Assembly: GCA_964463505.1 (NCBI GenBank)
Contig: CAYXDC010000005.1
Location: forward strand, 1-64,000
Direction of reading: 5' to 3'
DNA: 64,000 bases
Source of the DNA: JAJZSS01 sp964463505
GTDB lineage: Bacteria; Chloroflexota; Anaerolineae; Anaerolineales; UBA4823
Under the pieces are notes generated by a model. That model searched no databases. It saw only the letters and a program-made list of their open reading frames with translations, and was not told the origin of the DNA. Below are positions 58,770 through 64,000 of this stretch, in pieces (the first letter of the stretch is position 1; every line of letters begins with the position of its first letter). The translations under genes and the position numbers were made by a program.

Positions 58770-59396
58770 ATGTCACTCAAAGAAATCTACCAAAACGTCA
58801 TCGATGGTCAGGCTCCGGCTGTAGAAGCAGGCGTAAAGGCTGCTCTGGCAGAGGGTATCCCGGCCAGCAAGATCTTGTCCGACGCGCTGATTGCAGCCAT
58901 GGATGAAGTCGGCAAACGCTTCGAAGAAGGTGATTTTTTTGTTCCGGAAATGTTGATCGCGGCGCGCGCCATGCAGGCTGGATTGAAACACCTAAAACCC
59001 CACCTGGCTGAGGCGGACACCAAGGCGGCAGGTAAGATTGCGATTGGTACGGTCAAGGGCGACCTGCACGATATCGGCAAGAATCTTGTGGCAATGATGC
59101 TGGAAGGCGCGGGCTTCGAGGTGAAAGATCTCGGGGTTGATGTTTCACCGGAAGCCTTTGTTCAGGCAGCTAAAGAAGGCGCTCAAGTTTTAGGGATGTC
59201 CGCCTTGCTGACCACCACGATGAGTAATATGCAGAAAACCGTGGAGGCACTAAAAGCAGCCGGTATTCGTGAGCAGGTTAAAGTTGTGATTGGCGGCGCT
59301 CCAGTTACTGAGGATTACGCGGCCAAGATCGGTGCAGATGCCTACGCGCCGGATGCTTCCAGCGCTACACGGGCTGTGCGCCAGCTGCTAGGCTAG
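58770..59396 (+). CDS. Methyltransferase cognate corrinoid protein (MttC/MtgC-like)
   Basis: A 208-residue cobalamin-binding protein with the usual two parts: a helical cap (residues about 1-85; LKEIYQNVIDGQAPAVEAGVKAALAEG) and a Rossmann domain with the base-off DxHxxG motif, VKGDLHDIGKN, where His100 is the lower cobalt ligand. The SxL and GG motifs are GMSALLTTTMSNM and VVIGGAPVT. It carries methyl groups from the MttB enzymes to the pterin-binding partner just downstream. The ATG at 58770 was chosen over an upstream frame at 58725 because it follows AGGAAGAGG and starts the conserved cap. Good fit to the family in length. Confidence 0.95.
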   Translation: MSLKEIYQNVIDGQAPAVEAGVKAALAEGIPASKILSDALIAAMDEVGKRFEEGDFFVPEMLIAARAMQAGLKHLKPHLAEADTKAAGKIAIGTVKGDLHDIGKNLVAMMLEGAGFEVKDLGVDVSPEAFVQAAKEGAQVLGMSALLTTTMSNMQKTVEALKAAGIREQVKVVIGGAPVTEDYAAKIGADAYAPDASSATRAVRQLLG

Positions 59397-59419
59397 GTCT
59401 GCATCCATCTGGACAACCC

Positions 59420-60295
59420 ATGAACACCACATTGACCAACCGTTCGAAAACGGTCTTGATCGGTCCGGATCAGCCGTTCGTCATGATTGGCGAGCGGATC
59501 AACCCTACCCGGCGCAAAAAACTGGCGGAGACCATGGCACAGGGCGATTACTCGGTCGTCCTGGAAGATGCCCGCCGTCAAATTGAAGCTGGCTCGCAGG
59601 TGTTGGATGTGAATGCCGGTATTCCGGGGGCTGATGAGCCAGCATTATTGCGCGGCGTCACCGAGGCGCTGCTGGCATATACGGACACGCCGCTGTGTTT
59701 TGATTCGGCCAATCCGGAGGCCCTGGCAGCTGCATTAAGCATCTACCCTGGTAAAGCATTGATCAATTCCACAACTGCCGAAGCCAGTATGATGGACCAG
59801 GTTTTCCCACTAGCCAAGCAGTATGGCGCGGCTGTGATTGGGGTGATCACCGATGAATCGGGCATCCCGGCGACTCCTGCAGATCGTCTGGCTGTTGCAG
59901 CCAAGATGATCCAGCGTGCTGGAGATTATGGCATCCCCGCCGAAGATATCCTGGTGGATTGCCTGGCTCTGACTGTGGGTGCTGACCATAAAGCCGGTCA
60001 GGTGACGCTGGATGCGATGGCGCTGGTGCACAAAGAGCTCGGGGTGAACCTGAGCCTGGGCGCCAGTAATGTCTCTTATGGCTTGCCAGATCGCAAGATC
60101 ATCAATGTCGCTTACCTGGCACTGGCTGTGGCGCGCGGCATGACTGCCGCCATCACTGATCCAACCGTCCCGGAAATTCGCACCACCCTGCTGGCCTGTG
60201 ACTTGCTCATGGGCCGGGACGAGTACGCCATGCAGTGGATCAAGGCTTACCGCAAGAGGGTTAAGGAAACCGAGGCGCAGGCACAGACCAAGTAA
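59420..60295 (+). CDS. Methyltetrahydrofolate:corrinoid methyltransferase (MtgA/MtrH-type)
   Basis: A 291-residue pterin-binding TIM barrel of the DHPS-like family, which transfers the methyl group from the corrinoid protein to tetrahydrofolate. It starts VMIGERINPTRRKKLAETMAQGDY and has LDVNAGIPGADEPALL, FDSANPEALAAAL, LINSTTAEAS and SLGASNVSYGLPDRKIINVAYLA, as in MtgA, AcsE and MetH pterin domains. It follows the corrinoid gene by 23 bases. The pterin is probably tetrahydrofolate as in other bacteria. With the two MttB homologues it completes a methyl transfer chain. Confidence 0.93.
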   Translation: MNTTLTNRSKTVLIGPDQPFVMIGERINPTRRKKLAETMAQGDYSVVLEDARRQIEAGSQVLDVNAGIPGADEPALLRGVTEALLAYTDTPLCFDSANPEALAAALSIYPGKALINSTTAEASMMDQVFPLAKQYGAAVIGVITDESGIPATPADRLAVAAKMIQRAGDYGIPAEDILVDCLALTVGADHKAGQVTLDAMALVHKELGVNLSLGASNVSYGLPDRKIINVAYLALAVARGMTAAITDPTVPEIRTTLLACDLLMGRDEYAMQWIKAYRKRVKETEAQAQTK

Positions 60296-60343
60296 GACGG
60301 CCTTGTGGCTAACCAACATAGCGCAAATATATGCATCACCACA

Positions 60344-60410
60344 GGGCCATCCATGATCATCATGGGCGGCCCATTCTATTACATGGGCGGCCATGTCACA
60401 TGGGCAGCCC
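60344..60410. repeat. Three CATGGGCGGCC-type repeats in the intergenic gap
   Basis: CATGGGCGGCCC (60361-60372), CATGGGCGGCCA (60382-60393) and CATGGGCAGCCC (60399-60410) lie 21 and 17 bases apart, start to start. GGGCC-ATC-CATG (60344-60355) can pair with the first copy. The 173-base gap between the MtgA-type gene and the next gene is otherwise without features. Confidence 0.5.
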
Positions 60411-60468
60411 AGTCTGTTATCAGATTTTATGCCTGGATATGAGCTTGAATGAAGACAGGTGAAATGGG

Positions 60469-61629
60469 ATGTTAACGTTAGCCGGTAAAGGCTGTGTGGC
60501 GGATTTTCTGGCAGATCGCATGGTTTATCGCAATTTGAATCCAAGTGACTCACGCTTGCCGGGCTTAGAGTCGCTCGGTCGCCAGCTTGGGCTGCCTGCC
60601 AGGCTTGTGCCCCGCAAAAGCGAGCTGGATTATGCCCGGCTGGTCGTTGAGCTGCTGAAGCAGTCCCAGCACATGCATGCGCCGGGGGCAGACTTACGGC
60701 AAATTATTTTCATTGGCGATACGCGGCGTAATGATGGACTGACCTTTGACAATCTATGTCGGGTCAGCGGTTTGCCGGGGCTGGCTTTTATTGGCGATGA
60801 AACTTCCACTCCAGCGCTGGTAGAGATGGCTACAACTGAGAGCGGACAAACGTTGTACCTCTCCAATCGCTGGTCGGCGCTGCTCGATACGGGTGAAAAG
60901 GGGTTTGCCGGTTTTTGCAGGCGCCAGGGGTTTGAAGTGGACGAACATACCGCCGTCCTGATTGATCTGGATAAAACTGCCCTGGCGGCGCGCGGGCGCA
61001 ATGCTCAGGTGATTGATCAGGCGCGCGTCCAGGCAGTGGAGGATACAGTCGCCGAAAGTTTAAGAGAAAGTTTCGACCCGCAGGCGTTCCGGAGGGCGTA
61101 TGACCGCCTGAACCAGCCCGAATTTCACAGCTTTACAGCCGATAATCAGGATTATCTGGCCTATATCTGCCTGATCCTGGGCAGCGGGTTGGTAGAACTG
61201 CGAGAACTGGTGCAAGGGGTTCGATCCGGGAGTATTGGCGGATTTGCTGGTTTTATTGAGCGGATTGAAAGCCGCGCAGGGGAGCTGGCGCCGGCGTTGG
61301 GTGACTTGCACGCTGAAATCTACAGCAGGTTCCGAGCTGGCGACCCAACCCCGTTCAAAGCCTTCCGCCGCAACGAATATCTGGCGACCGTGCGGCGGAT
61401 GGGAGCCCTGGAAGAGAATGCACCGCTGGGGCGTTTCCTGATGGAAGAAATTTTGCTCACCTATGAGGTGGCAACCCTGGCCCAGGGTTGGGGCGCTCAA
61501 GGAGCGCTGCTGTTTGGCCTGTCTGATAAGCCGGACGAAGCCTCAATTCCAACGGATGAGCAGGCGGCCCAGGGCTACCAGCCGATCCACCGCACCTCAA
61601 CGCATGTCCTTGGAGATATGGCCAATTAA
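60469..61629 (+). CDS. Unfamiliar protein with HAD-like motifs, corrinoid locus
   Basis: A 386-residue soluble protein I cannot place in a named family. Two short motifs look like haloacid dehalogenase (HAD) motifs but in reversed order: a GDxxxND-type motif (IIFIGDTRRNDG, residues 79-90, Asp84/Asp89) comes before a DxDKT-type motif (VLIDLDKTALAARG, Asp166/Asp168). A segment with the FIGDETSTP sequence and a helical C-terminal half (about 190-386) follow. It lies 173 bases after the MtgA-type gene and is the last gene of the plus-strand unit, so a role in corrinoid methyl transfer or its repair is possible. AGGTGA precedes the ATG. Confidence 0.65.
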   Translation: MLTLAGKGCVADFLADRMVYRNLNPSDSRLPGLESLGRQLGLPARLVPRKSELDYARLVVELLKQSQHMHAPGADLRQIIFIGDTRRNDGLTFDNLCRVSGLPGLAFIGDETSTPALVEMATTESGQTLYLSNRWSALLDTGEKGFAGFCRRQGFEVDEHTAVLIDLDKTALAARGRNAQVIDQARVQAVEDTVAESLRESFDPQAFRRAYDRLNQPEFHSFTADNQDYLAYICLILGSGLVELRELVQGVRSGSIGGFAGFIERIESRAGELAPALGDLHAEIYSRFRAGDPTPFKAFRRNEYLATVRRMGALEENAPLGRFLMEEILLTYEVATLAQGWGAQGALLFGLSDKPDEASIPTDEQAAQGYQPIHRTSTHVLGDMAN

Positions 61630-61632
61630 AAA

Positions 61633-61660
61633 GGATGGTCCAGTCCAGCATAGACCATCC
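61633..61660. terminator. Bidirectional terminator between convergent genes
   Basis: GGATGGTC (61633-61640) pairs with GACCATCC (61653-61660), with A-rich sequence before and T-rich after. It ends the corrinoid unit and serves the PspC gene on the other strand. Confidence 0.7.
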
Positions 61661-61686
61661 CTTTCTCGTTCTTCGAGAGCTGGGGA

Positions 61687-61935
61687 TTAATCTTCGCGGT
61701 TGTCCATGACGACTGGGCTGGCATCGACAATGGATTGCTCTTCCGCTTCGAGGGGTACCACAACCCAAAAGATCAAATAAGCGATCAATCCAGGTCCGCC
61801 AAGCAAGGCGGTGAAGACAAACAACAGACGTACCAGGGTGGGGTCGATCGAAAAATATTCACCGAGGCCACTGCACACGCCGGCGATTATGCGATCATTG
61901 CGCGAACGAACTAACTTACGTGCTGGTTGAGTCAT
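61687..61935 (-). CDS. PspC-domain membrane protein
   Basis: An 82-residue PspC-type envelope-stress protein. It has the family N-terminus KLVRSRNDRIIAGVCSGLGEYFSIDPTLVRLLFVF and a transmembrane segment through the LLGGPGLIAYLIFWVVVP region (about residues 44-64), then a short acidic C-terminus. The ATG at 61935 has AGGAG with 7-base spacing; an ATG six codons earlier overlaps that site. No pspA or pspB homologue is near. Role at the membrane is inferred from the family. Confidence 0.9.
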   Translation of the reverse strand: MTQPARKLVRSRNDRIIAGVCSGLGEYFSIDPTLVRLLFVFTALLGGPGLIAYLIFWVVVPLEAEEQSIVDASPVVMDNRED

Positions 61936-62053
61936 TTTCTTGCTCCTTTCCATCTCATAAATACGACGGAATTACACAGTTCAGGGGAAATTGGCACCCC
62001 AAAATACGTAAGACCTAAAACAAATACGCTGTAAAAATGGAAAAGTTGCAAGC

Positions 62054-63106
62054 TTATTTACCCAGTATAACCTGCTCCAGAGGGTCTAGCTGCGGGGGCA
62101 GCAGGTGTGGGCTGGGCATGCGGCGCGTGATGCTGTCGGGATCCTTCAACCCGTGACCGGTGCACACTGCCACTACCTGTTGGCCGCGCACTTCGATCTG
62201 CGCCTGGCGCAGGGCAAGCTCCAAACCGGCCAGACCGGCGGCAGATGCGGGCTCCACCCAGATGCCCTCCTGCGCCAAGCGGCGCTGCATGCTCAGGATG
62301 GCTTCATCCTCTACCGCCAGGATCTGCCCGCCGGACTCCTCGGCAGCCTGCAGGGCTTGCTCGCCACGCGCCGGGCGCCCGATGCGAATGGCTGTGGCGA
62401 TGGTATCGGGATGTTCCACGGGATGCCCAAGCACCAATGGCGCCGCGCCAGAAGCCTGGACGCCCAACAGATGCGGCAGGCCGCTGCCCAGGTGCTGGTG
62501 GTATTGGCGGAAGCCCATCCAATAGGCGGTGATATTACCAGCATTGCCCACTGGCAGGCACAGCCAGTCGGGAGCGCGGCCCAGGCTGTCACATATCTCG
62601 AAGGCAGCGCTCTTCTGGCCCTCCAGCCGGTACGGGTTCAGCGAATTGACCAGGGCAATCGGATGTTTCTCGGAGATGGCCACCACCAGGCTCAGAGCGT
62701 CGTCAAAGGAGCCCTGGATCTGGATCACCTCGGCCCCATACGCGACGGCTCCAGCCAGCTTTCCTACCGCCACCTGACCTTCGGGGATCAACACGATGGC
62801 GCGCAACCCACAGCGAGCCGCGTAAGCGGCGGCCGAGGCGGCGGTATTGCCCGTCGAAGCACAGATCACTGCTTTGGCGCCGCGCCCCACCGCCTCGCTG
62901 ATGGCGGCTGTCATTCCCCGGTCTTTGAAAGAGCCAGTCGGGTTCATGCCCTCATACTTGACCCATAAATCACAGTCGCCCAGTTCTCTTCCCAGACGAG
63001 GCACGGGGATGAGGGGGGTGTCTCCTTCGAGCAGGGTGATTTCTCGGGTATGGGCAGGTAGATCTAAAAAAGGGCGATAACGGGACAAAATGCCGGCGGA
63101 GGCCAT
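62054..63106 (-). CDS. thrC: Threonine synthase
   Basis: A 350-residue fold-type II PLP enzyme that makes threonine from O-phosphohomoserine. The PLP Lys61 lies in NPTGSFKDRGM, the phosphate loop in CASTGNTAASAAAYAARCG, and the glycine-rich PLP loop in PVGNAGNITAYWMG. The length and the LWVKYEGMNPTGSFKDRG start are typical of the short bacterial class. A divergent gap of about 120 bases separates it from the methyltransferase gene, which reads the other way. No other threonine pathway gene is in the window. Confidence 0.94.
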   Translation of the reverse strand: MASAGILSRYRPFLDLPAHTREITLLEGDTPLIPVPRLGRELGDCDLWVKYEGMNPTGSFKDRGMTAAISEAVGRGAKAVICASTGNTAASAAAYAARCGLRAIVLIPEGQVAVGKLAGAVAYGAEVIQIQGSFDDALSLVVAISEKHPIALVNSLNPYRLEGQKSAAFEICDSLGRAPDWLCLPVGNAGNITAYWMGFRQYHQHLGSGLPHLLGVQASGAAPLVLGHPVEHPDTIATAIRIGRPARGEQALQAAEESGGQILAVEDEAILSMQRRLAQEGIWVEPASAAGLAGLELALRQAQIEVRGQQVVAVCTGHGLKDPDSITRRMPSPHLLPPQLDPLEQVILGK

Positions 63107-63225
63107 AGGTTCTCCTGTTGTTCAGTATAATGGGCGTTAATCCCAAAGCACGACCAAATGATACTATGCTTTGAGAAGCGCCTGGTGCGTATATCAGCCC
63201 TACGACCGAAAATCAGGGAGCAGCC

Positions 63226-64000
63226 ATGGGTGACAGAGATAAAAAACGCACGCGTACCGGCACCAGCGCCTTTGGAACGCCGGGACGCGTGAGCCACGAT
63301 GCCAGCCGTTTTTACCAGAGTCGTTTGTATGAAGGGCTACGACCGGATGCGGCAGACTTTGCCGTGGAATCAGAACTTCCTGTGACGAGCCAGAATCGCA
63401 TATTTTGTAAATCCAGCGAGGCCATGCTGGAGCTACCCGATAACAGTGTGCATTTGATAGTCACGTCGCCACCCTACAATGCCTCCAAAGAATATGACGA
63501 GGATCTGAACTTGGAGGAATACCTGGCGTTATTGGAGCGGGTCTGGCATGAGACCTATCGGACACTTGCACCAGGCGGGCGGGCGTGTATCAACGTGGCT
63601 AATCTGGGACGCAAGCCTTATATTCCGCTGCACTCTCTGATCATCAACCAGATGGTGGAGCTTGGCTATCGTATGCGTGGAGAAATCATCTGGAATAAGG
63701 CTGCCAGCGCCAGCCCTTCTACTGCCTGGGGAAGCTGGCAGTCTGCCTCGAACCCTGTGCTGCGTGATGTGCACGAATATATTCTGGTTTTTTCTAAAGA
63801 CACCTACAAGCGCAGTGGGGCAGGTCGGGTGAGCACGATTGAGAAGGCAGATTTCCTGGAATGGACGAAGAGCGTGTGGACATTTCCGGCGGTCTCAGCG
63901 AAAAAGGTCGGACATCCGGCACCGTTTCCTGAGGAGCTGCCTAACCGGCTGATCCAACTGTATACCTTTGAGGGGGATGTGGTGCTGGATCCTTTTGCTG
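63226..64000 (+). CDS. DNA (N4/N6-adenine or cytosine) methyltransferase, partial at right edge
   Basis: The first 258 codons of a site-specific DNA methyltransferase are seen; it runs off the right edge. The catalytic motif IV is VTSPPYN (Ser81-Pro-Pro-Tyr84) and motif I appears later, in the visible end TFEGDVVLDPFA, so the order is that of the beta class (CcrM- or N4-cytosine-type). The segment HPAPFPEELPNRLIQLYTFEGD before motif I is typical of such enzymes. The ATG at 63226 follows GGGAG with 5-base spacing. No restriction gene is visible on the left. TSPPY fits N4-cytosine or N6-adenine enzymes; the target base cannot be assigned. Confidence 0.88.
   Translation, partial: MGDRDKKRTRTGTSAFGTPGRVSHDASRFYQSRLYEGLRPDAADFAVESELPVTSQNRIFCKSSEAMLELPDNSVHLIVTSPPYNASKEYDEDLNLEEYLALLERVWHETYRTLAPGGRACINVANLGRKPYIPLHSLIINQMVELGYRMRGEIIWNKAASASPSTAWGSWQSASNPVLRDVHEYILVFSKDTYKRSGAGRVSTIEKADFLEWTKSVWTFPAVSAKKVGHPAPFPEELPNRLIQLYTFEGDVVLDPFA

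Noticed and set aside
1..64000. CRISPR arrays, tRNA, rRNA or complete insertion sequences
   Set aside because: I saw no regular spaced repeats, no tRNA T-loop/acceptor pattern in the gaps and no transposase frame. A tRNAscan or Infernal run could overturn this for short RNAs.

Overview
The window looks like a chromosomal segment of a Chloroflexota bacterium, most likely Anaerolineae. Evidence is inferential: moderate to high GC, many lipoproteins with Thr/Pro linkers (VTPT, PTPT type), CapA-like and LysM-M23 paralogue families, DUF4097/SHOCT-like cassettes, ADP-forming acyl-CoA synthetase, non-pyrrolysine MttB homologues and several apparently leaderless genes. No rRNA, tRNA, CRISPR array or complete insertion sequence was seen.

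Layout. 1-2.7 kb: lysS (runs off the left edge), greA and a PIG-L deacetylase, all on the minus strand. 2.8-10.4 kb: secreted and lipoprotein genes, including four ABC solute-binding lipoproteins without any permease or ATPase; one of them carries an in-frame TAG. 10.4-14.4 kb: rnhA, then a minus-strand housekeeping operon guaB-mpg-fabI-bactofilin. 14.6-19.2 kb: a small palindromic MITE-like element and a 1403-residue secreted GH13 alpha-amylase behind a consensus promoter and a long leader. 19.3-34.3 kb: SIS isomerase, small membrane proteins, pterin dehydratase, PfkB kinase, M20 peptidase, ADP-forming acyl-CoA ligase, GH36 alpha-galactosidase, a partner-switch pair (SpoIIE phosphatase/kinase fusion plus STAS), SET protein, aldo/keto reductase and SAM hydroxide adenosyltransferase.

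34.4-37.5 kb is a plus-strand thiol-redox island: ECF sigma factor, zinc anti-sigma factor with HxxxCxxC, zinc ribbon, a two-domain protein disulfide oxidoreductase whose second CPYC site reads UGA-P-Y-C (probable selenocysteine, followed by a SECIS-like hairpin), a TlpA-like thioredoxin and OsmC. 37.6-41.3 kb is a five-gene DUF2089/DUF4097/SHOCT-like operon behind a consensus sigma-70 promoter. 41.5-46.2 kb holds three tandem LysM-M23 lipoproteins that have lost the first canonical zinc His. 46.4-52.1 kb: ftcD, two tandem divergent CapA lipoproteins and dcd.

52.2-61.6 kb is a divergent corrinoid methyltransferase locus. To the left lie two MttB-family methyltransferases flanking a Cys/Met-type PLP lyase and an aminotransferase. 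To the right lie a GntR regulator, a corrinoid protein, a pterin-binding methyltransferase and an unfamiliar protein with HAD-like motifs in permuted order. The set is enough to move methyl groups from an unknown methylated amine or related compound to tetrahydrofolate. The window closes with pspC, thrC and a DNA methyltransferase cut by the right edge.
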